Source of the DNA: Paralithodes platypus
Taxonomy: Eukaryota > Arthropoda > Malacostraca > Decapoda > Lithodidae
Reading direction: 5' to 3'
DNA length: 64,000 nucleotides
Assembly (NCBI GenBank): GCA_032716605.1
Contig: CM064519.1
Coordinates: 24,576,191-24,640,190, forward strand
The number at the start of each line of letters is the position of its first letter. Positions within the stretch are counted from its first letter, which is position 1. Shown piece by piece: positions 1-9,911 of the stretch. Position numbers and translations under genes: made by a program. Below the pieces are notes generated by a model. That model saw only the letters and a program-made list of their open reading frames with translations, searched no databases and was not told the origin of the DNA.

Positions 1-141
1 TAGCTTTTTGAGCGGTTTTTCGTGTTTTTTCCTTCATTCCTAACCCATTCGCTATTGTTTCTGGAATAAAACAATTTTTTGAAAACCGGCCGGGTTCTGG
101 TGAACAAACATTACAAAACTAGCCGGGGCTCCACGGGTTAA
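1..141 (+). mobile_element. right end of a piggyBac-type MITE (partial)
   Basis: The stretch ends with a GCCGGGGCT..CGGG motif directly followed by TTAA at 138-141. Complete piggyBac-type elements elsewhere in the window end in a close variant (GCCGGGGCTGGAGGG then TTAA). The left end lies outside the window, so only an end fragment is claimed. Confidence 0.4.
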
Positions 142-177
142 TATAATTATATGCTTCCTGTCTGGGCGAGGTGGCAC

Positions 178-198
178 AAAAAAAAAAAAAAAAAAAAA
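178..198 (+). repeat. poly-A run (21 A)
   Basis: Uninterrupted A run, probably the tail of a retroposed fragment whose body (142-177) is too short to identify. A CAGTAAACCC motif resembling the Tigger-like inverted repeat at 18314 follows at 209. Confidence 0.7.
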
Positions 199-228
199 GT
201 AGGCACTACAGTAAACCCTTGAGATTCG

Positions 229-385
229 CGAGCTCCCTGCCTTGGAGTGGCTTCGGTCACCCGGGCTTTGTTAGTGGTAAGCAGGGAGGATTTTGTGGGG
301 GCGCTCGTTTATGGCCTTGGCCTTGCTCGAGACCTTGGGGCTGTTCGGCCAGACAGCCTGGGGAACAACAACAACAACAACAACA
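229..385 (+). mobile_element. S-family element, 3' part, (CAA)n tail
   Basis: Matches the 3' 155 bp of the S family: the segment running from GGAGTGGCTTCGGTCACCC through GGGGCTGTTCGGCCAGRCAGC to GGGGAACAACAAC. Other copies lie at 4344 (antisense), 46889/50938, 51885 and 53740. It is 5' truncated. The AAC repeats are low-complexity tail, so poly-Gln or poly-Asn reading frames here are not genes. Confidence 0.75.
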
Positions 386-666
386 CTGAAGGAACAGACC
401 CAGAGCAGTCCCTCACCCGGATGGCAGTTCCACCACTGCAAAGTACGCTCCACTGAAATCGTCATCACAACTGAACCAGTTGATTAGAGAGCTCTACTTA
501 ACGCCATTCTACAGGTACGAAACACATCTATGCTTGGGGATGCGCGGGAATGCGGAAGCAGTCAAAATAACAAAGATACGGTACCCTAGGCGTAGACGTT
601 TTTCGGCCAAAACCCCCGGGTTTTGGGGAATATATATGGAATACATAGCTGGGGCTGAAGGGTTAA
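386..666 (+). mobile_element. piggyBac-type MITE fragment
   Basis: Homologous to the right half of the MITEs at 19099 and 37051. It contains the CAACTGAACCAGTTGA segment, GAGAGCTCTACTTAACGCC, GACGTTTTTCGGCCAAAAC, and ends GCTGGGGCTGAAGGG then TTAA (663-666). Its left part near 430-450 is closer to the MITE at 19814 (CTCCACTGAAATCGTC). Confidence 0.65.
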
Positions 667-737
667 AGAAATTAAAATACATTGCATATATTTATTATGA
701 ATACCTGTATAATGAAAGTGTCCGAATTTGGACATAA

Positions 738-956
738 TTTAGGGCAATTTCGGACACCTAGCCTGAATTCGGACATGGATTTAAAATACTGTACATTCAT
801 AGAACTAACCAGTGATCCCAGTCTAGATTCGGACCTTTCAGGGGTCAATTCGGACATCTTTGAACATTTTAATAGGGTCTTATCACACTCCCTGAAAACG
901 TAAAGACCATAAATACCATATCGTAAGATACGACTCTTTTAGGGCAATTTCGGACA
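738..956 (+). repeat. 19-bp perfect direct repeat spaced 200 bp
   Basis: TTTAGGGCAATTTCGGACA occurs at 738-756 and again at 938-956. Shorter ATTCGGACA/ATTCGGACC versions lie between them (near 768, 829 and 849). The Tigger-like element at 18314 is also rich in TCGGAC motifs, so this may be a very old relative. That link is weak. Confidence 0.6.
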
Positions 957-1284
957 TATCTGGATTTATTGACCTATACTCTGGGTAGCAGTATGACCCT
1001 AATAATGTAAAAATAAGGATTATTGTGACATAACTCAGAAATATCACGTATAATGACAACTATAGGCCTAAACCCAATTACACTCAATATCCGAATCTGA
1101 CAGGTTATAGCTAAAGTTAGATTAAATAACATTATTTATTTAATAAATTTTCATCCTGTCTGAATTCACCTCATTTTTACAGAAATTTAAAAAATAAATA
1201 ATTTATTACCCAATTATTGGAATAATATACAGTACAGTAAAAGATAATGCCAATTAATTATTTTGTACTTTCACACTAATTACA

Positions 1285-1308
1285 GTGCCAAGATGTACAT
1301 CTTGGCAC
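1285..1308. repeat. 24-bp perfect palindrome
   Basis: The half-site GTGCCAAGATGT is followed immediately by its reverse complement, with no spacer. It is not part of any repeat family I recognise in the window. Confidence 0.9.
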
Positions 1309-1577
1309 CGTAGACTTTCCTGCATCTATCCATCAACATGTCTGCCTAAGAAAGTTTGCCGATGTTACGATTTAAAAAAACAAAATAATTTTCTGTTTTT
1401 AATTTGTAATCGGTACATATCACATTATACATTAAAACTATTTAAGCAAGAAAGTTAGATAAGCTTTTCGAACAATCGAGTTATTTATTAATTTACAGTA
1501 ATTAACTTTTAATTGACATAAAGTCTGAATTCGCCCCAGTTGACGGTACTAACTTTAGTGACTATTTATATATTGGT

Positions 1578-1617
1578 CAAATGAAGGAAAGATCCCCAGC
1601 AGAGTTTCAGATGACCC
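1578..1617 (+). pseudogene. decayed copy of the start of the crn exon
   Basis: The bases match the first 38 or so bases of the exon at 2098 at about three of four positions. The translation (MKERSPAEFQMT) parallels the exon (VKDKSPAELQIT). There is no AG acceptor before it and the match stops after about 40 bp. It looks like an ancient partial exon duplication about 520 bp upstream. Chance similarity is possible but unlikely, because the match is collinear in DNA and protein. Confidence 0.55.
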
Positions 1618-2097
1618 CTGTCACTACAGCCAGAAAAGCATGACATCATTTGCTGTACATCTATTTTAGTTATCCATAAAAATTTTTATTTTATTTTAGA
1701 AAGACATGTTATAGTCAGGAGGCTAAAGATTACCTCCAGCAACTCCTTCCATACCATACTGTAGGCCTATACTAATAGCTACCAGTACCTTTCTGGATTT
1801 TGGCATTATGACTTACACTAGACTATACAGTAATCTGATTTCTCTATAAGTATTGGGAAAATATTAAACTTCTATATTTCTGTGTCCTCTCAACACCAAG
1901 TATTCGTAATTAGCAACCTATTTTGATACACAATCTTTGTAGTAGTTAAATTATTAATATGGAGTCATACCTGTTTACTGTGAACTAACAAAACAAAAAA
2001 CAGACTATAATTTGTTAAGCCGAGAAAAGGCCTGTCTTAGCTAAGTTTATAGTATCATTGTTCGAGTAAAAACTGTACTGTATATTATTTTCTCCAG

Positions 2098-2348
2098 GTG
2101 AAGGACAAATCCCCCGCGGAGCTCCAGATCACCGCAGAGCAGCTGCTGAGAGAAGCCAAGGAGAGGGAGTTAGAGATCGTGCCCCCACCCCCACGTCAGA
2201 AGATCTCAGACCCTGAGGAACTACAGGAGTACCGGCTCAAGAAGAGACGGGCTTTTGAGGACAGCATCCGCAAAAATAGAGGGAATATATCAAACTGGAT
2301 CAAGTATGCAAAATGGGAGGAGGAACAGCAGGAAATTCGTCGAGCTCG
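2098..2348 (+). CDS. crn: crooked neck (CRNKL1/Clf1/Syf3) exon, N-terminal part
   Basis: Internal exon of a splicing factor of the NineTeen complex (Prp19-associated), which acts in the nucleus during spliceosome activation. It opens VKDKSPAELQITAEQLL, continues through the REAKERELE helix and PPPPRQKI, and enters the first HAT repeat (NISNWIKYAKWEE). This order and wording are those of animal crooked neck proteins, close to the amino terminus. Acceptor: pyrimidine tract and CAG ending at 2097. Donor: CG|GTAATT, with GT at 2349-2350, phase 2. The GTG at 2098 is an internal Val codon, not a start. The reading frame stops directly after the donor, as expected for an exon. Codon use is more GC-rich than the flanking DNA. 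Confidence 0.96.
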
Positions 2349-2577
2349 GTAATTTATCTGCTTGTACATTATTTTTCTAGTTGTACTGTACATATTTTTG
2401 TTTTGTTTATTACCATACCTCTGACAATGAAGTTGGAGAAGGTCATGTTTATACTTCCCTTTGTCTGTAAACTAGATATCTAAACAAAATTAGGAACTGA
2501 TGTTCACAAAATTTGGTGGGCAGATAGGATATGCACCACTGAAAAAATTATTCCATTTAAGAGGTGATTGGTAGAGC

Positions 2578-2609
2578 GCATACCTCCGTCAGCGTAGGCG
2601 GAGGTATGC
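2578..2609. repeat. hairpin with 11-bp arms
   Basis: GCATACCTCCG at 2578-2588 pairs with CGGAGGTATGC at 2599-2609 across a 10-base loop. The rest of 2353-3060 is unclassified intron. A C-run followed by (CA)n lies near 3090-3106. Confidence 0.7.
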
Positions 2610-3127
2610 ACTCTCCCGAGTGGGAATTTTGAGGGAGGGAGGGGAAAGGCAAGCCACATTGCGGTCCGAGTTTATCGATAATATTGCGCGATAATTGTGA
2701 TGTGTCTTGACGAAAATCACACATAACCAAACTTAGTGTCACGGTACTATGTAGTGTAAATCCGAGCTGATTGCTATAATATCTTGGGAGAAATAGGTTT
2801 GCTGTTTTGAAAATAGCCGTTACATCCCTGAGTGCCAAGCGTGGGTCAAACCAATGTGTTGAACATAGCCCAGGAGTTAGTCCAGTGAAACGCCTGTAAT
2901 TAAGTGAAATTAGGGAAAAGTGGTTAGGGCAATGATAAATCTTGTTTTACCCTAAGCTACTATCGAAAATATTACATAAGTTAAAATCAAAGTCAATTTA
3001 AGGGTATTGGAAGGTTACACCGCTCCACATCTTCCCCTCAAGACACTTTGACCATAAAACCATAAACACCCTCCTCTTTCTCTCTTCCCCCCCCCCCCAC
3101 ACACACCCTTCCCTTTCCCCAGCATTG

Positions 3128-3797
3128 TCTATCTATCTATTTCCTGACACCGTGATCCCCGAAGGGGTGGCCACGAACGAACTGCCCCCATGCACCTCTG
3201 TCCCCAGTCAGTCGACGCCCCTCCTCCCAACCAGCACCGCCTTCATTTTGTACTATTGTTAATGTCTTGTCATGTTGCAAATTTGATTTTAAATTAATAT
3301 TTTGACATTTAACATGTAGTTTCTTTATTCATGCAGAGTTTAGTAAAAATTTACCAGAACGTCCCGGACTTCCCAAATTTGACTAATTCCTTGAACGTGA
3401 CGATAGTGCGTTGTTATGTGTGCGATTAGTTTGCTTGGGAAACAGATTAACTTGCTCATCTAGTAATGTACACCCTATGTGGTGGATTGTGTTCTTTTAT
3501 TTCATAAATTTAATTTTAGTAAGCGTTGTTTCCACATAGCGATTTTGATAATTTAATTTGACTTTATATTGTCCTTGTCCCAATTTTGGTTTGTTTAGTT
3601 TGCAAGTTTTACATTTTAATTCATATACTTCCTCACTCCATCCTTCCACCTCTCCCTCGGTGCACCTCTCCCTCTCTGTCCTTCCACCTTGCTCTCGTAC
3701 ACCCTCTTAGTCAATCTCTCGCTTTCCATACGTTCCATATGGCCGAACCATCTCAAGTTGTTCCTTTTCACACTTTCCAACACATCTACCTCCACAA
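3128..3797 (-). mobile_element. F-family RTE-type LINE, 3' fragment (F5), with U insertion
   Basis: The antisense strand carries the C-terminal coding end and 3' tail of family F. The (TATC)n tail starts at 3128, followed by the CCTGACRCCGTGATCCCCG end seen in F1 at 46978. The fragment is cut at 3246 by repeat U and resumes at 3620. It has several substitutions compared with F1 and looks old. Confidence 0.8.
3247..3619 (+). repeat. unclassified interspersed repeat U, copy 1
   Basis: This 373-bp AT-rich segment interrupts F5 and is flanked by TTCAT at 3242-3246 and 3620-3624, a likely 5-bp target duplication. A second copy in inverse orientation is at 63431-63663. No coding potential, and no clear terminal inverted repeat or tail. 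Confidence 0.7.
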
Positions 3798-3802
3798 AGC
3801 AA

Positions 3803-4343
3803 TGTAAGTGTCATAAAAGAAAGTCTGAAGAAAAAGTCATACAAGGTTAGAAATTAGTACCAGGGACATTTGCACAAGCTGTATATGATAGAAAAATGGC
3901 ACAAAATGCTAGATTTGCAAAAGAAACATATCATTGGTGTTACGTAAGCCTGTAACCACCTATGAACGATGCTTATAATACAATAGAGAAAGTCCTCCAT
4001 TTTTGCAACAACTGTTTCGAGGTCACAATGCGAATCATCCAGACTGGAAAATACGGATGAACAAGATAGACCAATATGCTGTGTTTTTCCATTAGGATAT
4101 TGGGGTCACCCGCGAGAAAAATTTCCCTCCAACATCCCCGACCACAACCTCAACTCCTCCCATTTCGCCTCATGCACCACAACCAAAAACACCTCCCTTT
4201 GAACAAACACCCATAGCACCTCACAATAAGTCACATCAGCCCCCTCCCCAAATCTTACCCCTAACCAAAACCCGTCCACATCGTCACCTATGACACCGGC
4301 CCATTTTGCAATTTGTTTTATTTTTTATTTACAAGCAGCCTAG
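3803..4343 (+). other. unclassified intron sequence
   Basis: No coding region recognised. The stretch 4090-4280 is C/A-rich and may be old repeat. The end (about 4325-4343) matches the AAGCAGCCTAG part of the B-family 3' UTR, which continues after the S insertion at 4786. Confidence 0.5.
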
Positions 4344-4775
4344 TTGTTGTTGTTGTTGCTGTTCCCCAGGCTGTCTGGCCGAACAGCTCCAAGGTCTCGA
4401 GCAAGGCCAAGGCCATAAACGAGCGCCCCCACAAAATCCTCCCCGCCCACCACCAACAATGCCCGGGTGACCGAAGCCACTCCAAGGCAGGGAGCTTGAG
4501 GAGGGTGCGGAAACACCCGGGAAACCAAAGCCCCACCCAAGGCCCTGTGCCCCTCAGCAATTATGAAGGGAAAGTTGAGGGGTAAGGGAAAAATGTGACA
4601 CTTTGGCTCCCAATCTGCCAACTTCTAGGTTGGCAGTAGGGAGGTCAATCCACGGAAAAGACGCCGCCACTTGAGATCTAGAAGATATATAAGTAAAGGG
4701 AACAGTCAGAGTAAGCTATGGTTATGGCAGAGATCGCTCAGTTCTCACTTGGATAGACCAGCCCATCACCACATG
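4344..4775 (-). mobile_element. S-family element with 10-bp target duplication
   Basis: Nearly complete 432-bp copy in antisense: (GTT)n, then CCCCAGGCTGTCTGGCCGAA, down to CCAGCCCATCACCACATG. It is flanked by AGCAGCCTAG at 4334-4343 and 4776-4785. The duplication and simple-repeat tail show target-primed retrotransposition. No ORF of its own. Confidence 0.85.
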
Positions 4776-4785
4776 AGCAGCCTAG

Positions 4786-4826
4786 TAAGGACCAGTAGGT
4801 CTGTTGTTGCTTGCCTTCCTTTGAGT
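4786..4826 (+). mobile_element. B-family CR1 3' UTR remnant
   Basis: The stretch with GTCTGTTGTTGCTTGCCTTCC matches the end of the B-family 3' UTR (compare 22206 and 57880). With 4325-4343 on the other side of the S insertion it forms one old B fragment. Confidence 0.5.
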
Positions 4827-5500
4827 CTCGCTACACACCATCTCGTAACACCATGGCTCACATACACCACACAAATCCTTTCACCAAATCTCTCTGCACA
4901 CAACACCATCTCACCACACCACGTCACCAAACAACACCCCTATATCCCCCATCCCCTCACAGGCCTCCCCCTACTGTGTCCGTGACTCTGGGACTTACAC
5001 CTATCCACATGGCCACCATGAGCCCCCTACACTCACATATCTACAAAGGCCAACTATTCCAGTATGAAGATAGGGCCTACTATATGAAAAGAAATAGTTT
5101 CTTTGGACCAAGGGGTGAATTAAATGAAGAAGTACAGTACAGTATGTAGATTTGGTCACCCAAAAATCTGCAACAATATACTCAGAAATGGAAAGTGCAG
5201 GTTTGGTGGAAATACCACTATCTGCCCCTCTGCTAGGCCTCACTAGAACGTAGGGCCTGCTATGTTATCAAATGTTCAGATATACATATTAGAGCGACTT
5301 GCAGGAATGCGGTAAGCAACCCAAATGTTAACCAAAAAACCCAAGATATGCGAGGTCGAGACAGAGGAAGATGATAGACAGAATAAAAATGCTGGATGAT
5401 AAGATACCGCCTCCTGTCCTGAGGCTGAGGAGTTGGAGTACCGGTAGTAGTCCTCCCAAGCGTGGCTCAGGTATGTGCTCTACGAGCGGCACCAGGTGCA
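4827..5500 (+). other. unclassified intron sequence
   Basis: C/A-rich to about 5040, then mixed sequence. I see no domain-bearing frame. The last part may be the 5' UTR of LINE A1, whose 5' border I cannot place. Confidence 0.4.
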
Positions 5501-5580
5501 TCCCAAAGACTGTTAGGTAATAAGAGTGTGTAGTGACGGGACAGCGGTAGGGTTGTGAGTTGTTGAGTTTGTAAACAAAC

Positions 5581-6672
5581 ATGGCAGAGGGAATTTCGGG
5601 TATGACGGAGGTGGAAGGAAGGTTACAACGTTTTCGGGGATTTAAGAGCACAGATAAGAAGTTAGAAGAGGTTAGTATTGTTGTGAAGGATTTGGAAAAG
5701 TGGATGAGTGATACGGAGAAATGGAAGGGGGATATTGGTGAGAAAGTTAAGGCACTGTGTGTAATGTGTGGTGTGATAGGTGGGGAAGGGAATAGGCCTA
5801 GCGAAGGAAGTGAATGCAGGCCTTTTTTGGCAGTTAATGAGAGCCTAGAGATGGTATTGAAAAGGGTAGATGAACTGGGAGCAGAGAATATGGCATTGAA
5901 GGAGCAGCTGAAGGAATACGAAGGACGTTTCACGGAAGTAAAGGAGTCGACTGCATGGACGGTGGTAGGTAAACAAAAAGTCAAGGATTTGGAGGATATT
6001 ATGAAAGAGCAAAAGGAAGAAATGAATATGACCAAAAAAAGTTTTGAGAGTGCAGTTGTAGGGGTCATGAAGAACAAGGAGAGTGTCGTGAGGGAGGCCA
6101 TGGACAGGGATAGGGGTGTAATCTTGTATGGAGATATAGAGACTCATATGAATGATAATGGAGTGAGAAAAGTGAGGGATATGGAGACAGTGAAGGAGGT
6201 CTTGAAAGGTGTGGATGAGGACGAATATGGATGGGAAGGGCAGGTGGAGGAGATCAGTAGGATAGGTAGATATAAAAGGGGAGAGATGAGACCTATAAGG
6301 GTACAGTTTAAAACTAGGGTAGTGGCGGAGACTGTGACAAATTTTAGTTGGAGGCTAAATACAAATGATAAACTGAAACACATAAGACTAAAGAAGGATT
6401 TGAGTATAGAACAAAGGAAAAAAATTAAGGAATTACAAGAAAAGGCTGATGAAAATAATGGAAAGTTGGATGAGGAGGATAAGAGAAATTTTTACTGGAG
6501 AGTGAGGGACGGAAAAGTGAGGAAGTGGTTTATAAGAGTAGAAAGGAGGGGGAGATCAGGGAGGGGAGAGAATGTGATGAGAGTTGTGACGGAGGAGGAG
6601 AACGGGGTGGAGGTGTCACAGGGAGAGACAGGAGACAAAGAGGCAGACCCAGTAGTGCTAACAGGGGAGTAG
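5581..6672 (+). CDS. LINE A1 ORF1 protein (RNA-binding, coiled coil)
   Basis: 363-residue protein of the L1-ORF1p type. Such proteins coat the element RNA and act as nucleic-acid chaperones. The heptad-rich centre (about residues 90-165, including LGAENMALKEQLKEYEG) should form a coiled coil. An RRM-like region starts near residue 175 (RGVILYGDIE), and a basic C-terminal domain follows (KHIRLKKDLSIEQRKKIKEL, from about 266). The start at 5581 is the first ATG and is preceded by an A-rich AAACAAAC leader. The last 49 codons overlap the open frame that leads into ORF2. Copies of the same architecture occur in C1 (31631). No break is visible. Confidence 0.85.
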   Translation: MAEGISGMTEVEGRLQRFRGFKSTDKKLEEVSIVVKDLEKWMSDTEKWKGDIGEKVKALCVMCGVIGGEGNRPSEGSECRPFLAVNESLEMVLKRVDELGAENMALKEQLKEYEGRFTEVKESTAWTVVGKQKVKDLEDIMKEQKEEMNMTKKSFESAVVGVMKNKESVVREAMDRDRGVILYGDIETHMNDNGVRKVRDMETVKEVLKGVDEDEYGWEGQVEEISRIGRYKRGEMRPIRVQFKTRVVAETVTNFSWRLNTNDKLKHIRLKKDLSIEQRKKIKELQEKADENNGKLDEEDKRNFYWRVRDGKVRKWFIRVERRGRSGRGENVMRVVTEEENGVEVSQGETGDKEADPVVLTGE

Positions 6673-6713
6673 GGTACGGACTGGAGGAGCGGGATGGTGT
6701 AATTGCTGAAGGA

Positions 6714-9712
6714 ATGGTAGATGGATTAAGGATTATGTTTAGTAATGTGGATGTGTTTACTCAGGACAAGAAAAGAGAACTGATATGTAGGTTGCAGGAT
6801 GAAGAGGAAAAACCTGATGTCATAGCCCTACAGGAAGTAAGACCAAAAAATGTTAGAATTGAAAGGGAACTGGTGGAATATAGTTTGGAGGGTTTTGAGT
6901 TATATGAGAGAAATGCTATTAGAGCAGAGGTTGGAAGAGGACTGTTTATTTATGTAAGAAAAGAGCTCAAGGTTAATGAGGTGGATATGAGACAGCAGTA
7001 TTGTGAGTATTTGTGTATTGAAGTAAAATGTGTAAGAGGATCAATTCTAATTGCCTCTATATATAGAAGCCCAAATAATAGCAGGGGAGAGGATGATAAC
7101 CTACTGAAAGCAATGGAGGAGATAGATAATAGAGAGAACAAATATAAACATTTTATTGGAGATTTCAATTTGCCAAGGATCAACTGGGCAAATTGTACTA
7201 CTCCAGCGGGACAGGGTAGCCTGGAAAATAAGTTTATAGAGAAAGTGAGAGATTGTTTTTTAACGCAACATATTGTAGAGATGACAAGATATAGAGATGG
7301 GACGCAGGGGAGTGTACTTGATTTGATTTTTAGCAATGAAGAGGATATAGTGGAACATGTTAATGTGGATAGCCCTATAGGTCGTAGTGACCATGCCTGT
7401 ATAAGCTTTAGTTGTAACATTAAATCGGAGAGGGATAATAGAAGCAATAGAAAAATATACATGTATGATAGAGCAGATTATGAGCTGCTGAGACGGTGTT
7501 TGGACATTGACTGGGGGGAATATTTGAACTGTGAAGACGCTGAAGGAATGTGGAGGAAAATTAGAGTCAAACTGGAGAATGCTGTATCCAAAAGTGTACC
7601 AGTAAGGGAATATAAGGATAAAACAAAATTGAGGAAAAGAACTAACCCAGAATTGCCAATGAAAAGAAGGCTTTGGATATTGATTAGAAGAAAGAAACGA
7701 TTGTGGGAAAGATTAAAATTGTTAAAAAAGAACAGGGGGTCTAGTATAGAGGCTAAGGAAGTGGATCTGGAACGCAGACAAATAAACAATAAAATAAGGT
7801 GGGAAACAAGGAGGGGGGTGAAGGAGAGGGAGAGAGAGATAGCTAGAAATGTGAAGGATAATCCAAAAATATTCTGGAAGTACATTCAGGAAAAGTTAAC
7901 AAGAAGAGTAGGGATCCCAGAGCTGGTAGGGGGGTTGAATGATGGGAGTAGAGCGGAGACTGATAAGGAGAAAGCAGAGGTGCTGGGGAAATACTTTGGG
8001 GGGGTACTAACAGTGGAGTCGGAGGATGCAGTGCCTACTATTCCCATCAAACAGGCACCGGCACTAGAACTAGTAGAGTTTTCCCATGCTAGAATAAGAA
8101 GGGCTATAGAAAAAATGAACAGAAGTAAGTCACCGGGACCGGATGGCATACACCCAAGAATCATAAAGGAAGGAGGGGAGATGTTAGTAGAGCCATTGAA
8201 AATGTTATTTGAGGTATCGTTTAATACAGGACAAATCCCGATGGACTGGAGAGAGGCGAACATAACAGCTATATTTAAGAAGGGAAAGAGAAATGACCCA
8301 GGGAATTATAGACCAGTCAGTTTGACAAGTGTTGTGTGTAAACTAATGGAAACGGTAATTAGAGAAGGAATAATGGATCATATGAAGTCAAACCAACTTT
8401 TCAGTGGGAGACAGTTCGGATTCTTGCCGGGGAGGTCGACGGTACTACAGCTAATTAAGGTGGTAGATGATTGGATGAAAATTCTAGAAGATGGTGATGT
8501 AATAGACGTGGTATATTGCGATTTTATGAAGGCCTTCGATAAGGTCCCACATAAAAGGTTAATAGAGAAAGTTAGAAGCTATAATATAGGGGAGAAATGT
8601 GTGAAATGGATAGAAGCCTTCCTGAAAGATCGGAGACAGAGGGTATTGGTGAATGGAATAGGCTCGGGGTGGAGGGAAATTACAAGTGGGGTACCTCAGG
8701 GATCTGTGTTGGGACCACTGCTGTTCGTTATATTTATCAACGACTTGCCTGAAGTTATAACTAATGGAAGTGAGGTATACCTGTATGCGGATGACACTAA
8801 ACTGTATAGAAGTGTGAGGAGTAAGGAAGATATGGGTTTGCTTCAAGGAGATGTGGAGGGCATGAAGGGATGGTCTGAGCATTGGTTAATGCCTTTTCAT
8901 CCAAAAAATGCAAGTACATGCGGATTGGGACCAGCAAGATAGACAAGGTAGGATACAGTATGTATGAAGCGATGGAGGAAGTGAGTGCAGAAAAGGATAT
9001 AGGAGTAGTGATAGACAATAAGTTAAATTTCTCAGAACATTTAGCGGAAAAGATAAACAAAGCCAATAGAATTGTAGGGCTGATAAGGAGGACATTTGTG
9101 TCACTTGACGAAGAAATCTTCAGTAATCTATATACAGCGCTGGTTAGGCCGCACCTGGAATATGCAAACCAGGTGTGGGCTCCATATATGGTAAAGGATA
9201 TAGAAGCAGTGGAGAAAGTGCAGAGGAGAGCTAGCAAGCTGGTACCAACGTTGAAGAATGCGGGCTATGAGCAGAGGTTGAGGACACTGGGGCTTCCGAC
9301 ACTGGCATATAGGAGAAAGAGAGGGGATATGATAGAGACTTTTAAGATAGTGTCAGGAAAGTACGATGAGGATGTGTGTGAAGGTATCTTCTTGATGCGG
9401 GAGGGAACAAGAACGAGAGGACACTCTAAGAAAATTTACAAAGAAAGAAATAGGCTTGAGAAGGCAAAGAACTCATTTTGTGATAGAGTGGTAAATGAGT
9501 GGAACGCACTGCCCCAGTATGTAGTCGATTCCGAATCAATAAGGGAGTTTGAAAGTAATCTTGATAAAGCATGGGGAAGACAAGATTTGAAGTTTGATTA
9601 TAAAACAAAAATACAGAATAGTAAAAATGTTGCGTCTGCTACCGCCGCCGCCAACACCGTGAACGACCGCAGCAGTGCAAGTACTGGTACTGAGCTGGAT
9701 ACACAGGCATAG
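6714..9712 (+). pseudogene. LINE A1 ORF2 (endonuclease-reverse transcriptase), one frameshift
   Basis: Encodes an APE-type endonuclease (GDFN near 7158, SDHACI near 7387) and a reverse transcriptase (SPGPDG near 8130, KAFDKVPH near 8530, VPQGSVLGP near 8692, YADD at 8784-8795), then the CR1-type C-terminal domain (LVRPHLEYANQVW, LGLPTLAYRRKRGD). ATG at 6714 is chosen because the endonuclease fold begins a few residues later. The frame is open upstream to 6525, so translation could also couple to ORF1. The frame breaks near 8905, where six A replace the seven seen in A2. The sequence resumes in another frame to the stop at 9712. All catalytic motifs precede the break, and the lost part is the C-terminal domain. 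Confidence 0.9.
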
Positions 9713-9734
9713 TTTGCCTTTTTCCAGAGGATCT

Positions 9735-9764
9735 ACTGTAAGAAACTGTAAGAAACTGTAAGAA
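9735..9764 (+). repeat. CR1-type 10-bp tail repeat
   Basis: Three units of ACTGTAAGAA end the A1 copy and are followed by GGTAC. The same three units, inverted, end copy A2 at 59517-59546. Confidence 0.85.
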
Positions 9765-9911
9765 GGTACACAAAAAGCTGGGCAAATAGCCTCTCCCCAC
9801 TCTTGTTTGCAAATATCCAAGGAGTGGCCCATCTAGGCCTGGGTTGACGCTAACAGGGCAATAATGTTTCCGCTTGAGCAATCCTATTTATGATGGAGCA
9901 GGGTTAACGAC

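Larger units (their letters stand above)
667..2097 (+). other. intron sequence upstream of the first visible crn exon
   Basis: AT-rich non-coding sequence. I see no exon that could supply the N-terminal crn residues, so the first coding exon should lie before the window. It holds repeats of a TTCGGACA motif, a 24-bp palindrome and an exon-like remnant (listed separately), and ends in a pyrimidine-rich tract and CAG at 2095-2097. Confidence 0.7.
5500..9764 (+). mobile_element. CR1-type LINE, family A, copy A1
   Basis: Near full-length non-LTR retrotransposon with two overlapping ORFs (5581-6672 and 6714-9712), a short 3' UTR and a tail of three 10-bp units ending at 9764. Short tandem tails of 8-10 bp are characteristic of CR1-group LINEs. 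The 5' border is uncertain. A second, antisense copy (A2) lies at 59517-62471 and gives a direct comparison: A1 has one base fewer in an A run near 8905, which breaks ORF2. Confidence 0.9.

Noticed and set aside
171..487. Short frames with poly-Gln, poly-Asn or poly-Thr near 171-487, and similar frames at 4313-4621 and 51064-51655
   Set aside because: They are translations of the (AAC)n tail and flanks of S elements, repeated in many places and orientations. No domain is present.
2116..2349. Treating GTG at 2098 or an ATG in the first crn exon as the translation start
   Set aside because: There is a strong splice acceptor at 2097, and crooked neck proteins have residues before this point, encoded by an exon outside the window.
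6950..8882. Long leucine/serine/phenylalanine-rich frames on the strand opposite LINE genes (such as 7462-6950, 8263-7886 and their equivalents opposite A2)
   Set aside because: They mirror the coding strand of reverse transcriptase genes and carry no recognisable domain. They recur wherever the LINE does.
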